Positions 40,501-50,814 are shown, numbered from the stretch's first letter. The stretch is 64,000 nt of DNA from JBKQVT01 sp963804825 (GCA_963804825.1 CAWDRV010000006.1:682001-746000); one strand, 5' to 3'. Made by a program: numbers and translations. Notes: generated by a model not told the origin, from the sequence alone.

Positions 40501-42988
40501 GCGTCCGAACCAGCCTTCCAGCCGCTCCGACCGGAGGAAAGCCGGATGCGTCGGCACGTGCTGCGGATGGCCGCCGCTCCCCTTGCGGCGGACGGCAAGC
40601 CGGTTTACCGGCCGGGCGACCTGGTTTGCGCGATCGGTCCCGCCGCTGTCGGCGGGCCGCTCCGCGGCGCGTGGGAGAAGTTCGGCTGCCGGACGCTCCT
40701 GTTGACCGAAGGCGATTGGTCCGCGCGATTGCGGGAGTTGTTGGCCGGCGAAGTTCCCCGCCATTTGCTCTTGCTGCAAGAGGCCGCTACGCCGGCGGCG
40801 GAGTTGGACCGGTTCCACGCCTCCGACCACTTTGTCGAGATTGTGGAGGCGACGCGGCAGTGGATCGAGGCGTTGGAACGTCACGGCGGCGTCGGCGGCG
40901 CGTCGCTCACGGCGCTGACGCGAATGGGCGGCGATTTCGGCTTCCATTCGCTCGACGGGTGGATTCTCCGGCGGCGGGATGACGGGACTGCTGAAGGCGA
41001 TCCGCCGGGAATTCGCCTCGTTGACCGCCAAGGTCGTCGATTTCGACGGCGAATGCCCGCCCGACGAAATGGCCGATTGTCTCGTCGAGGAAATGACCGG
41101 CGGCTCGACGGAATTGGAGGTAGGATTCCGTCGCGGCCGTCGTTACGTGGTCCAGGCCGTGGCGCAGCCCGTCCGCCCGGCGCTGCGGGAGATTCCGCAG
41201 GGGTCGGTCTGGGTGGTGACGGGGGGCGGGCGCGGCGTCACCGCCGCCGTCGCCCGGGAGCTTGGCCGGCGATTCGGCGTGCAGCTCCACCTGCTCGGCA
41301 CCGCGCCGGCGCCGCGGGACGATGCGCCCCGGTATGGCCGCAGCGAGGATGAATTGAAAGAACTCAAGCGAGAGATCGCGATTCGCGCCCGCCGGGAGGG
41401 CAAATCGCCGGCCGAGGAGTGGCAGCGCCTTGAGCGAGCGATGGAATTGGACGACAACCTGCGGCGGCTGCGCGAAGAAGGAATTCGGTCGCAGTATCAT
41501 TGTTGCAACGTCACCGACGTGGCCGGTCTCGATGCGACTTTGAAGGACATTCGCCGTGCCCACGGCCCCATTCAAGGCGTCGTTCATGGGGCCGGCGTGG
41601 AGGCGGCATGTCGCTTCGTGCGCAAGCAGCCGTCGGCCGTGCGGCGCTGCATCGCCGTCAAGTGCGACGGGGCAGCCAACCTCGCCATGCTGACCCGCCA
41701 GGACCCGCTGCGGTACTTCGTCGGCTTCGGCTCGACCAGCGGCCGGTTTGGCGGTTTGGGGCAGGCCGACTATTCGTTGGCGTCCGATTTGTTGGCGAAG
41801 ATGGTAGGGCGGCTGGCCGCCGAACGCCCTGAGTGCCGGTGCGTGTGCTTCCACTGGCCGGCTTGGGGCGAAGTGGGGATGGCCGTCCGGCCGGAGAGCA
41901 AGTCGGTGTTGCAGCGCGCGGGAATGACGTTCATGCCGGTGCAGGAAGGCGTCGCGCACCTGATCGGCGAACTGCTCGCCGGCGGCGAGGAGCGGGAGAT
42001 TCTGGTGCTCGATCAGCCCGGCTCGCTCGATACCGACGGCACCATGACGCGATCCGCCGCTTCCGAGGATGCCGCGGTGTTTCGCGCCGGCTCCAGCGGC
42101 AGCCGCGCTCCGCGGCAAGCGCACGCGTCCATCGACTGCCCCGCGATGGGACTCATCCGGTCGCTCTCTTCCGACACGAAGCCGGGCCGTTACATGGCGA
42201 GTGTGTTGCTTGATCCGGCCAGGGATCCGTTCCTGATCCACCACCGATTCAAGGGCATGCCTTTCCTGCCGGCGGTGATGTCCATGGAAATCTTCGCCGA
42301 AGCGGCGAGTTCGATCGAGCCGTGGGCGACGCTGCACAGCCTTTCCGAGGTGCGGTTGATCAGCGGACTCGCGTTTTCCCAGTTGCGCGGCTACGAGGCC
42401 CGTGTCGTGATCGAGCGGTGTCCGGAGGGCTATCGCTGCCAGTTGGTCGGGCCGTTCGTCAATGCCCAGGGCCACGTGCTCGAACAGGAGCGGTTGTACG
42501 CCTCGGCGCTGGTGGCGTTGGGCGAGGAGCCGCCGCCGACGGAGGAGAGAGACCCGGGCGAGCCGGCCTACGATTGGGTCCCCATCGTCTACCCTAAGGA
42601 TGCCGTCATTGTGCACGGTCCGCCGTTGCAGGCCTGCAAGGCGATGGTCTGTCAGCGCAACGGCGCCCGCGCCAAGGTTTGCGCCGCCGCGCCGGCCACG
42701 CTCCTGGGGGAACGGGCGGGCAACGGCCTGCTGCCTTGTGCGGAATTGGACGGCTGCCTGTTCGCCTGCGGCGTGTACAGCTATTGTATGCTGGAGCGAG
42801 TCCAGGAAATTCCCTTGGCCATCGCTCGCTATCAGCAGGTGCGGCTGCCGCAGCCGGGTGAAGAATGTATCCTTCGCGTCTTCTACCGGGAATCGAACGA
42901 CCGGGGCAGCATATACGATTTCTTCCTCGTGGGAGCGGCCAAAGACGTGATCTTCGAAGTTCAAGGATTTCAGACCATCCGTCCCTAG
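34583..42988 (+). CDS. Multidomain polyketide/PUFA-type synthase (KS-KS'-AT-ACP-ACP-C45-like-KR-DH), frameshifted
   Basis: A ~2,800-residue iterative lipid synthase related to PfaA/HglE. KS1 is complete: Cys at 35232 (NAACASS), His at 35628 (EAHATST) and His at 35748 (NLGHT). KS2 (about 36060-37280) keeps a Cys at 36684 (DAGCGSG) but has EAV at 37066-37074 and GFLG where the second His belongs. The AT has GHSFGEY (Ser 38028) and PFHSP. Two near-identical ACPs carry DSIKKA (Ser at 39168 and 39468). Next is a C45/penicillin-acyltransferase-like domain (about 39710-40450; EVLEGTPREMGLQHGRAL, AGVNAAGVAVS), then a KR (TGGGRGVT at ~41218, Tyr in ADYSLASD) and a hot-dog DH (HHRFKGMPFLP at ~42240). 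Frame changes at 34900, 36816, 37177, 37915, ~39748 and ~40975. A phosphopantetheinyl transferase is not in view. Probable product: a long-chain lipid or glycolipid alcohol chain. Confidence 0.8.
39053..39652 (+). repeat. Exact-period 300-bp tandem duplication encoding two ACP domains
   Basis: The blocks 39053-39352 and 39353-39652 are almost identical with a 300-bp period. Differences are mainly synonymous third-position changes plus a few in the linker. Each encodes one acyl carrier domain with its phosphopantetheine serine. High identity implies a recent duplication or ongoing gene conversion. Confidence 0.9.
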
Positions 42989-43026
42989 GGTGCGTGCGCA
43001 TGCGGTTGGATAGGGACCCCAAAACC

Positions 43027-43790
43027 ATGATCGACCTGACTGGACAAGTGGCGTTGATAACGGGCGCGTCCCGGGGCATCGGCAAGGCCTGCGCGTTGAA
43101 GCTTGCGGAAGCGGGCGCCGACGTGGTGATCACCTACCTCGTTGCGAAGGCGGCCGCCCTGGAGGTCGCCGAGCAGATCAAACTTGCGGGCGCAACGTCG
43201 CCGTGGTTCGCGCCGACGTGGAACACCGCGACGACGTCGAAGCGACGATGGAGTTCATCAAGCTCGAGTTCGGCTCGCTGGGGATCATCGTCAGCAACGC
43301 GGCCACGGGCGGATTCCGGCCACTGCTGGCCACCACCGATCGCCACTTCGAGGCGGCCATGAACATCAACGCCCGGCCGCTGTTGTACTTGGTTCAAGCG
43401 GCCATGCCGATGCTTGAACGAAACGAGAGGCGGGCCAAGGTCATCGCCCTTTCGAGCCACGGCTCGGTCATGGCCCTGCCCATGTACGGAACCATTGGCG
43501 CCTCGAAAGCCGCGCTGGAGGCCCTCGCGCGGCATCTTGCCTTGGAACTGGGCGGGCGGAACGTGAACTTCAACGTCGTGCGCGCCGGACTGGTCGAGAC
43601 CGACTCCACCCGGCGATTGCCGAACGCCGACGCGATCTTCGCGGCGCGCATCGACAAGAGCATGACCGGCTCGCGGTTGCTGACTGCCGAGGACGTGGCC
43701 AACGTCGTTCTCTACCTGGCCAGCCCCTTGAGCGACCTGGTCCAAGGGGAAACGATTACCGTGGACGGCGGCGCCGCCATCCACGTATGA
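43027..43790 (+). CDS. SDR-family enoyl-ACP reductase-like (FabL/FabG type)
   Basis: The Rossmann start is MIDLTGQVALITGASRGIGK (T-G-A-S-R-G-I-G), followed by SNAATGGF, an ALSSHGS serine, and the catalytic Tyr/Lys in YGTIGASKAALEAL; the tail is the standard V-D-G-G-A. The LPMYGTIGASKAALEALARHLALEL wording resembles FabL enoyl-ACP reductase III more than FabG, split here only for description. One base is missing near 43194 (GRNVAVVRADV is restored by adding it). The gene begins 38 bp after the synthase and overlaps the next start by ATGA. It would supply the enoyl or keto reduction missing from, or extra to, the synthase. Confidence 0.75.
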
Positions 43791-45232
43791 TGATCGCCAC
43801 GAGCCCGTCCGAGCAGGACTTGCACCATGTCGCGGAATTGTGCTTCTTCGATCTTTCCGCTTCCGCTGACCGTCTTCGAAAACTACTTGCGCATGGACGA
43901 TCGCCCGGCCTATCCGATGACGATCCCCATCGAAATGGAGTTTCTGGGCGAGGTCCTGCCGACGGAGTTCGAGGCGGCCTACGAGGAAGCGATCGAGCGA
44001 CATCCGCTGTTCTCCTGCTTGCTGGATACAGCCACGAAACCGTTGCCTTCGTGGAAATACTGCCCGGAGGCAAGGTCCCGCGTGGATTGGGGGGGGCTGC
44101 GTGAACCGCGGTTGTGCCCCCGCGGGGAACCGATCGACCTCAGGCGGGAGGCCGGCATTCGCGCCTGGGTGCGGAGCGGGGAAGGCCGCACCATCGTGAC
44201 GATCCAATGTCACCACTCGGTTTGCGACGGAATCGGCAGCTTGCGTTTCCTGGGCGACCTGCTTGGGGCCTACAGCATCCGCACGAGCGGACCGGGCGAC
44301 CCGTCGGTCAAGCTTCCCCTCGTGCGAGCGGATCGGCTGCTGCGCCGCGGACAATTCCCCTTCCAGCCACCGGAACCGGTCACGCGTTTTCAGGCAGTGC
44401 GGGCAACGCTGCGCGAGGCGATCTTGTGGTTGGGGCGCCGTCCCGCGCCGCTAGGCGTGCCGCGGTCGAGCCGGCACTCGCCGCCGATCGCGATTCCTTT
44501 CCCGGGAACACAGACTCATCTATTCAGCAGGGCCGAGACCGATCGCCTGCGGCAAGTCGCCCGGCGCAACAAAGTATCGCTGAACGATCTGCTGACGCGC
44601 GACGTGTTCCTTGCCGTCCGCGACTGGAACTCGCACGTCGGCCCGCAATCGCCCGGCCGCTGGCTGCGGGTGAACATGCCCGTCAGTCTGCGCTCGGGCA
44701 TCCATGACTCCATGCCCGCCGCAAATGCCATGAGCTACACCTTTCTTACCCGCCGGGTAGCCGATTGCGCGGACCCGAACAGATGCTCCGGAGCATTCAC
44801 TGGGAAACGAACATGATCAGGCGCTGGAACCTGGGGTTGCACTTCATCGGCGGGTTGACCGTGGCCCACAAGGTTCCCGGGTTAATGCGCCTGTTCACCA
44901 GCGGCCATCGCTGCTTCTGCACCGTGGTGCACAGTCATCTGGGCGACGTCCACCGCCACTGCGGCCTTCATTTTCCGCGACGCGATGGGTATCCGGTCAT
45001 CGGCAACCTGGTGCTGCTGCGCCTGACGGCGACGCCGCCAATCAGGCCAAATACGCGTGCCGCCTTTTTCACGGCCCACTGCGGCGGGCAATTGACGGCC
45101 GCACTGCGCTGCGACCCGCACTTGTTCAGCCTCGACGACGGCCAACGACTGCTCGACGGCTACGTCCAGCGGCTGCGCGCGAGCGCGGGCAACCAACCGG
45201 CGCCGCGGTCTTGCGCCGGTTTCCAGACGTAA
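43787..45232 (+). CDS. Condensation-domain-like acyltransferase (HHxxxDG)
   Basis: The product resembles NRPS condensation/WES-DGAT-type acyltransferases: an N-terminal PLPLTVFENYLRMDD segment, the active-site motif H-H-S-V-C-D-G-I-G (encoded near 44213), a DVFLAVRDW stretch, NMPVSLR, and a C-terminal lobe ending with RCDPHLFS. ATG 43787 overlaps the SDR stop. The frame changes near 43850 (extra base) and near 44776 (one G lost), after which PEQMLRSIHWE is restored. It probably esterifies or amidates the acyl chain made by the synthase, as the last step of the cluster; the acceptor is unknown. Confidence 0.7.
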
Positions 45233-45268
45233 GGACAATCGTGGTCAAACGCCCGCCTAATGATCGTC

Positions 45269-45327
45269 GGGTGGCACTGGCGTTTCGCCAGTGCTGGGAA
45301 AACACGGGCAAGATGCCCGTGCCACCC
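45269..45327. repeat. Cloverleaf-like nested inverted repeat
   Basis: An outer 9-bp stem (45269-45277 with 45319-45327) encloses two perfect 8-bp hairpins (45275-45282/45286-45293 and 45303-45310/45314-45321). The arms meet in a three-way junction. It separates the convergent lipid cluster and the vWA gene. It may act as a bidirectional terminator or be a mobile REP-type unit. Confidence 0.7.
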
Positions 45328-45360
45328 AAAATCAAACGGTACAGGTAACTGCAAAGCGCG

Positions 45361-46713
45361 CTAATGATCGATGCGGCGGTAGACGCCCAAGTTCTCTTCC
45401 GCCAACGACCTCATGAAGTTGTCCAGCGGGCTGCCGGGCTGGCCGGGCGCAATGCCGATGGTGTAGACGGAAATCCGCCGCAATTGGTTGGCCTGGACCA
45501 TGGCGGCGATGATCGCGTCGGGCTTGGAAATCTTGCCGGCGTTCGGATCGCCGTCGGAAAGGAAGTAGACCGCTTCGGCATCGAACCCGAAAGCGGCTTC
45601 CAGGGCGTCGTACGCGGCCGTTTCGCCGCCGGCGCGAAGCCCGTAGACGAACTGCGCCGCCTTCTGCTTGCCGGCCGGCGTGGCAGGCATCAGCTTTCGC
45701 TGCCAAACTCCCACCCGGGTGCTGAAGGCCACGATGCTGAACGCGGCGTCGGCGGGCAGGGCGTTGATGGCCTCCATCATCTCACGCTTGGCGGTCGTCA
45801 GCCGCAGGCCCTCCATGCTCCCGGAGACATCGATCACGAAGACCAGCCGCCGGGCCTGGATCGGCAGGCCGTAGTACGAGGGCAGTCCCGCGAAGACGGC
45901 CGAAGCCAGCGGAGTCTCGGACCCCTTCGCCGGAAACTCGAAACCCTCCTTGTGCTGTTTCCACCACGCTTGCCAGGCCCCGATGTTGACCCCGTGTTGT
46001 TGGTGCGTGACGGCGGTCAGATGCCGCACGATGTCGCCGCGGACTTCTCCATCCACGTTGGGCAGCAGGTCCACGAGCGTATCGACGGCCTCGGGCAGCC
46101 GGATGCCGACCATCGCCTGAACCACAGCGCGGCGGCAGGCGAAGACGTCGGAGAAGTATTTCAGCCCGGCCATCCTTCGCAGCGCCGCAAGCGCCTGCTG
46201 GTCGCCCTGTTTTCCCCACGCATCGGCCACGCTGATGACGGCCGGTACGCCGTCGGGGGCCTTGGCCATCGACTCATCGAGGAGCTTCTTCAGATCGCGT
46301 TGGACCTCGGGCGTATCGGACGCCAGCAGCACGGCCAGCAGCGCCTCGAGGAGCGACAGCCGGCCCTTCTTCTTCTTGTGCAGCTCCTTGTCGAGGATGC
46401 GGGAAAGATAGATGCAGACCTCGCGTCGCTCTTTCCAGGTCAAGAGGGTTTCGTAGGCGGCCTGCTGGATTTCCTTCCTGGGATCGATGAGCAACGACGG
46501 TGCGATGAGCTGGGCGGCCTCCAGTCCCGGCAGGTCGCGCAGAGACTGGATGGCTTTCAGGCGTTGCGTGGTCCCGGGGTTGTGGAGCCGGCGTTGCGCG
46601 GCGCGGACGGCCTCGCGGACGTCGGCGTCGTCGTCCGCGGCCCGGAGCATGGCCGGCAGGCAGGCAATCGCCAGGAAAACCGTCGCCGCCAAGCCCGATG
46701 GCAGAGTGCGCAT
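45361..46713 (-). CDS. Secreted HEAT-repeat / von Willebrand A-domain protein
   Basis: The start is ATG 46713 (MRTLPSGLAATVFLAIACLP, signal peptide to about AARA/LRA). The first half is helical HEAT-like repeats (L-R-D-L-P, L-L-I-D-P, repeated paired helices). The second half is a vWA domain with MIDAS motif D-V-S-G-S (FVIDVSGSMEGL), the Thr of the T-A-K segment and a DGDPN motif. Such proteins bind divalent metal and protein partners outside the cytoplasm. The length of 450 is unremarkable. Planctomycetes carry many such proteins; the partner is unknown. Confidence 0.75.
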   Translation of the reverse strand: MRTLPSGLAATVFLAIACLPAMLRAADDDADVREAVRAAQRRLHNPGTTQRLKAIQSLRDLPGLEAAQLIAPSLLIDPRKEIQQAAYETLLTWKERREVCIYLSRILDKELHKKKKGRLSLLEALLAVLLASDTPEVQRDLKKLLDESMAKAPDGVPAVISVADAWGKQGDQQALAALRRMAGLKYFSDVFACRRAVVQAMVGIRLPEAVDTLVDLLPNVDGEVRGDIVRHLTAVTHQQHGVNIGAWQAWWKQHKEGFEFPAKGSETPLASAVFAGLPSYYGLPIQARRLVFVIDVSGSMEGLRLTTAKREMMEAINALPADAAFSIVAFSTRVGVWQRKLMPATPAGKQKAAQFVYGLRAGGETAAYDALEAAFGFDAEAVYFLSDGDPNAGKISKPDAIIAAMVQANQLRRISVYTIGIAPGQPGSPLDNFMRSLAEENLGVYRRIDH

Positions 46714-46865
46714 GGCCAAACCCCTCACCCTTGAGTGTATCCGATTTTCGGCCCGAGGGAAACCCCCACCCGAGCACGCTTTCCGACGGCCTTTGCCCGC
46801 CGGCGTCGAATGCGAAACCGCAAGCGAGCAACGGGTTTTCCGGCAAAAACACGTTGGAAAATGGG

Positions 46866-48038
46866 CTAGAAATGCAAGGCGATCCGTTGTCCGCTCCGGC
46901 TGGATTGACGCATGGCGTCGATGACCACGGCCACGCGGTAGCCGTCCTCGAACGTGGCGTTGAACGGGCCGAGCGGCTTGTCGTGGGCCACCGCATCGAG
47001 GAAGTGGAACTTCTCGATGATCTGGCCATGCTCCCAGCCGAGGTTGTGTCCTTGCGGCCACCAGTCGGACAGGTAGGGATGACAGCTTTCCGTGACCGAG
47101 ATTTCGCTGAAGCCCAGCAACGAGTCGTCGGGGGCGTCGCCGCTGAGGCAGGCGAACAGGCTATTCGGATGTTCGAGGTCCCAGCGGAGCGAGCCGCGGG
47201 AGCCGTTGATTTCCCAGCCGAGGAAGTTCTTGCGTCCGGTGGCGACCACGGACGATTCGAGCACGCCCAGGGCGCCGTTCTCGAATTCCAGGACCGCCGC
47301 GGACGCCTCGTCGGCGACCACGTCGGCCGGACAGCCGTCGCTCGGGATCGCGCGGTCCTTGTGGAAGGTCCGCACCGACGCCGACACGGCGGCAATCTCG
47401 GCGATCAAGAAGCGGCATTGGTCGATCGCGTGGCTGCCGATGCCCTGCAAGCTGCCCGAGTGCGGCCAGGCCGAACACCACACCCTGTCGGGCGGCAGCG
47501 ACGGATCGTGGCCCGCCATCTGCAAGTAATGAACGCGGATGTGGTAGAGCGTGCCGAGCCGGCCCTCGGAGATCAGGTCCTTGGCAAATCGCACGGCCGG
47601 CATGAAGCGGTAATTGAAGGTGCACATGGCCTTGCCGGTCGCCGCGGCCGCCGCGTCGCGCATCCGCCGGGCGTCCTCCACCCGGATCGCCATCGGCTTC
47701 TCGCAGATCACGTGCTTGCCATGTTGCAATGCCGCGATGCACGGTTCCGGATGCACGGGATCGGGCGCGCAATTGTCGAAGACCTGGACCCGCGGGTCGG
47801 CGGCCATCTCCCGCCAATCGCTGCAATACTCTTCGTAGCCGTAGCGCGCCGCCTCCCGGGCCGCCAGTTCGGCCTTTTGATCGCACAGGACCAGCAGCCG
47901 CGGGGCGATCTTGGCCGCGGGGTAGATGTAGGGGATCTTCTTATAGGCGTTCGTGTGGCACTTGCCCATGAAACCGCATCCGAGCAGACCGATGCGGATT
48001 TCCTTCGCATCCCGTGCCGCCGTCTTGGTTGTCGCCAT
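46866..48038 (-). CDS. Gfo/Idh/MocA-family NAD-dependent oxidoreductase
   Basis: The N-terminal Rossmann fold shows I-G-L-L-G-C-G-F-M-G (residues ~15-24). The conserved EKP motif of the family is present as HVICEKPMA, and the C-terminal alpha/beta dimer domain follows with GSHAIDQCRF (His typical of the active site). Length 390 fits. It is the last gene of a three-gene minus-strand run: URO-D-like (50420), isomerase (49061), this gene, with 30 and 15 bp gaps. Likely oxidises a sugar or inositol-type substrate during carbohydrate degradation. Confidence 0.85.
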   Translation of the reverse strand: MATTKTAARDAKEIRIGLLGCGFMGKCHTNAYKKIPYIYPAAKIAPRLLVLCDQKAELAAREAARYGYEEYCSDWREMAADPRVQVFDNCAPDPVHPEPCIAALQHGKHVICEKPMAIRVEDARRMRDAAAAATGKAMCTFNYRFMPAVRFAKDLISEGRLGTLYHIRVHYLQMAGHDPSLPPDRVWCSAWPHSGSLQGIGSHAIDQCRFLIAEIAAVSASVRTFHKDRAIPSDGCPADVVADEASAAVLEFENGALGVLESSVVATGRKNFLGWEINGSRGSLRWDLEHPNSLFACLSGDAPDDSLLGFSEISVTESCHPYLSDWWPQGHNLGWEHGQIIEKFHFLDAVAHDKPLGPFNATFEDGYRVAVVIDAMRQSSRSGQRIALHF

Positions 48039-48053
48039 GACATTGCTCCGAAT

Positions 48054-49061
48054 TCAGGTGGTCAATACGTCCGCCAACTCGCGCCTGGCCCAGTGGATCG
48101 AGGCGCGAATGTCCTCGCTCTCGCGCTGCCACGCCGCCGGACCGTCGGGAAGGCTGACGGGCCAAGGATCGGGCCGGGTCTTGCCCCAGGCCTTCGCCAA
48201 GTGCCACGCCAGGCCGTCGCCCGGCGGCGAGGGATGCCGGGTCCAATACTCCGGCTTCAAAATGTCGAGCCGGAAGGGGGCGAATTGCGTGTGGATCTCG
48301 AGGTTCAGATTGATCTGGGGGTTGTGCTTGGCCAGCAGCCGGGCGATGGCCGCCACGTCGATCTCGCCGTCGCCCAGGGCGCAGTTTTCCAGGGCCAGCC
48401 CTTGGTCCGTCGGGATAATGCGGTAGTTCTTGAAGTGGGTCGTCACGGCGTGGGGCGCGAGAATTTCGGCCAGCCGCAACGGATCGTCCAGATCGAAAGC
48501 CAGGTTGGCCGTATCGACGGTGAAGCCGAAGGCCGGGCTATCGACGCGGGCGAAAATCGACGCCAGTTCCCGCACCGTGAAATCGGCGTGCGTCTCCATG
48601 GCGATCTTCATGCCGAAATCTTCCGCGGCCCGGCACGCCTCCCGTAGGATCGCCACCACCTGGTCGGCCATGGCGACCATGTCGTGGCCTTCATCGCGGG
48701 TGAGTAGGTTGCCCGCCACGACGCGGAGGATCGGCGAGCCCAGCTTCTTGGCCACTTGCAGATGCCGGATGACGATCTGGGCGTCGGAGATGGCGATGTC
48801 GCAGCGGGCTTCGGCCAGCAACCGGCGTCCCTTTTCCGCCATGGGATGCCCGTGCAGGACCGAGCCCATGCCGAATTCCACGTAGAGTCGCTTCTCTTCG
48901 GCGGCGTGGCGGACCTTGGCCAGGTAGGCGTCGCGGAACGAGGAGAAGGGCGTCAGTTCGAAAAGGACCCCGGACAGGCCCAACTTGGCCGCCAGCCCGA
49001 GCACCCCGACGGCGTCCAGCCCGCTATTGCGCGTGGCGTAGGAATCGATGCCGAGTTTCAT
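48054..49061 (-). CDS. Sugar phosphate isomerase/epimerase (xylose-isomerase-like TIM barrel)
   Basis: The 335-residue barrel starts MKLGIDSYATRNSG and has the family's metal ligands: Glu in MGSVLHG-region helices, His in METHADF, Asp in VDTANLAFD, His in TTHFKNYR and Glu in LNLEIHTQF. These fit the AP-endonuclease-2/IolE-like fold that binds Mn or Zn. It lies in the same operon as the oxidoreductase and probably works on the same sugar. The substrate cannot be named from sequence. Confidence 0.8.
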   Translation of the reverse strand: MKLGIDSYATRNSGLDAVGVLGLAAKLGLSGVLFELTPFSSFRDAYLAKVRHAAEEKRLYVEFGMGSVLHGHPMAEKGRRLLAEARCDIAISDAQIVIRHLQVAKKLGSPILRVVAGNLLTRDEGHDMVAMADQVVAILREACRAAEDFGMKIAMETHADFTVRELASIFARVDSPAFGFTVDTANLAFDLDDPLRLAEILAPHAVTTHFKNYRIIPTDQGLALENCALGDGEIDVAAIARLLAKHNPQINLNLEIHTQFAPFRLDILKPEYWTRHPSPPGDGLAWHLAKAWGKTRPDPWPVSLPDGPAAWQRESEDIRASIHWARRELADVLTT

Positions 49062-49091
49062 CGTGGTCGTACCTCGCTTCCTTGATTCGCG

Positions 49092-50420
49092 TTATGTTGA
49101 GTTGGCCGCAAAACGTTCCGCTTCTTCCTTGGCGATGCGGCACCAGGTGACGACGTTCTCCGGCTGCTTGGCCAAGGTGTGATTGTCCTTCATAATAAGT
49201 TCCACGACGCAGCCGCGGGTCTTCTCCAGGTCGTCGCGGATTTCCTTGCGGAGGGCCGCTTCGTCGATGCGGGGGACCGCCAGGCCGGCCGGGTTCACCT
49301 TGCGCGAGAAAATGTATTTATCGCCGAGGAACAGGGCCATTTTTTCCACGTCCACCCACGGCGAGCAGGAAACGCGGCGCAGATGCGGATGTTGCTTCAC
49401 CACGCGCCAACGCCCGTGGAGCGGCTCGCAACAGCCGTAGCAGGTCAGTCCGAAACGCTCCATGATCGGCTTTTCGTTGGGGAAAATGAACTCCTCGTAC
49501 ATGGCCGGCGAGACGTGGAGCGTCTCCTGGCTCTCGGTAAATCCCCACATGTCGCACGCACGGACCCGCCCGGCGAAATTCGCCTGCGGCAACTCGTCGG
49601 TGAATCCGAATCCGCCCGAGCCGACGTAGGTCCCGTCGTTGTTCAGGCTGAGAAGGCCCTTGGACTCCAGGAAGTCGAGCTTTTCGAGCAGTCCCCGCGA
49701 GATGATCGCCAGCAGCTCCTTCAGATCGCCCGGATTCTCGATGAAATCGCAAAGCATGTTTTGCAGGCCGCGAAACGTGGCCGCCAAACACGTCAGCCCC
49801 AGCGACCACCACCACGTGCCCTTCAGTCGCACCGTCAGCAGATCGCCCAGCACATCGCGGGCGATCGCCAGGCAGCCGTCGGTCGTCTCCCAGTCGATGT
49901 CGAACCGCGGGGAGTGCAGCCGCTTCAGGTCCGCGGCATAGTCGTTCACCGCGCCGTGCCACGTGTAGGAGCCCGACTTGTCGGTCTGCTGGAAGTCGGC
50001 CTTCAGGCCCCAATCGTCCGGCGAGACGGTGTAGGGCACGTCGAAATAGGGCTCGACCGGCTTGTCGTCGCCCATACGCTCGCCCCAGAAGATTTCCTTC
50101 CGGAGGTCCATTTCCCAGCGGCGGGAGAGCTTGCCGCGGCACTGCATCTGCCGCTCGGTGATGATTTCGTTCCAGCCGTTTTCCGGATCGCAGAAGACGA
50201 CCGGCCGCGTCTTTTCGAGCCGGTTGTGCATGGTCCAAAGGCGTCGGACTTCGGCCATGCGCGGCGAGGCGGCGATGGTTGCGACCCGCTCGGCGAGCGT
50301 CCGCAGGACCGAGCGGTCCTCGGCGCTCATCGCAAGGTCCTCGCGGCTGAAGCCCGTGAAGATTTTTCCCGCGGCGGTTTGATCCAAGCCGGTCGAGTTG
50401 CCATTGCCGTAGTCGTTCAT
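49092..50420 (-). CDS. Uroporphyrinogen decarboxylase-like / corrinoid-methyltransferase-fold protein
   Basis: The 442-residue product has the URO-D/MetE-like barrel pattern, with C-Y-G-C-C-E-P-L-H (a Cys/His cluster like the zinc site of such methyltransferases) and S-C-S-P-W-V-D. It lacks a signal peptide. It is the first gene of the operon with the isomerase and oxidoreductase and is close to sugar catabolism rather than tetrapyrrole genes, so a true HemE role is unlikely. The exact reaction is unknown. Confidence 0.65.
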   Translation of the reverse strand: MNDYGNGNSTGLDQTAAGKIFTGFSREDLAMSAEDRSVLRTLAERVATIAASPRMAEVRRLWTMHNRLEKTRPVVFCDPENGWNEIITERQMQCRGKLSRRWEMDLRKEIFWGERMGDDKPVEPYFDVPYTVSPDDWGLKADFQQTDKSGSYTWHGAVNDYAADLKRLHSPRFDIDWETTDGCLAIARDVLGDLLTVRLKGTWWWSLGLTCLAATFRGLQNMLCDFIENPGDLKELLAIISRGLLEKLDFLESKGLLSLNNDGTYVGSGGFGFTDELPQANFAGRVRACDMWGFTESQETLHVSPAMYEEFIFPNEKPIMERFGLTCYGCCEPLHGRWRVVKQHPHLRRVSCSPWVDVEKMALFLGDKYIFSRKVNPAGLAVPRIDEAALRKEIRDDLEKTRGCVVELIMKDNHTLAKQPENVVTWCRIAKEEAERFAANST

Positions 50421-50479
50421 CGCGACCCACCGTTGTTGATCGCCCGTTGCCCGGCCGTGCGCCGCCTCAGCCCCGCAGG

Positions 50480-50656
50480 GGCGACAGTCAATAGCCAGGG
50501 GCGTCAGCCCCTGGTGCGATGGTCACGCGATTGCCGGAAGCCCCGGAGGGGCGACAGGAATTGGGAAATCGACGGTACTGTCGCCCCTTCGGGGCTCGCG
50601 CGTCCGCTGCTCGATCATGTCCCAGGGGCTGACGCCCCTGGCTATTGACTGTCGCC
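50480..50656. repeat. 35-bp perfect inverted repeat with nested palindromes
   Basis: The outer arms 50480-50514 and 50622-50656 are perfect reverse complements over 35 bp. Each arm contains its own 20-bp palindrome of the CCAGGGGC/GCCCCTGG kind, and an inner GCCCCGGAGGGGCGACAG/CTGTCGCCCC pair lies between them. It sits between the divergently ending operon and hslU. MITE/REP-type element; no ORF of significance inside. The rest of 50421-50814 shows no gene. Confidence 0.75.
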
Positions 50657-50814
50657 CGTTCCGGGCTAATCCAAAACTAGCTGCGTCCCCGTTTCGACTT
50701 CGTGTCTGCAATGTCGTTAAGTAACTGTAATAAACTGCAGGCCCTCAATTCTTCCCATTTGAAGACACCGGGTTCAAAGCGGACGGAAAGTAAAGAACCA
50801 TCGCCCCCCGCCCT

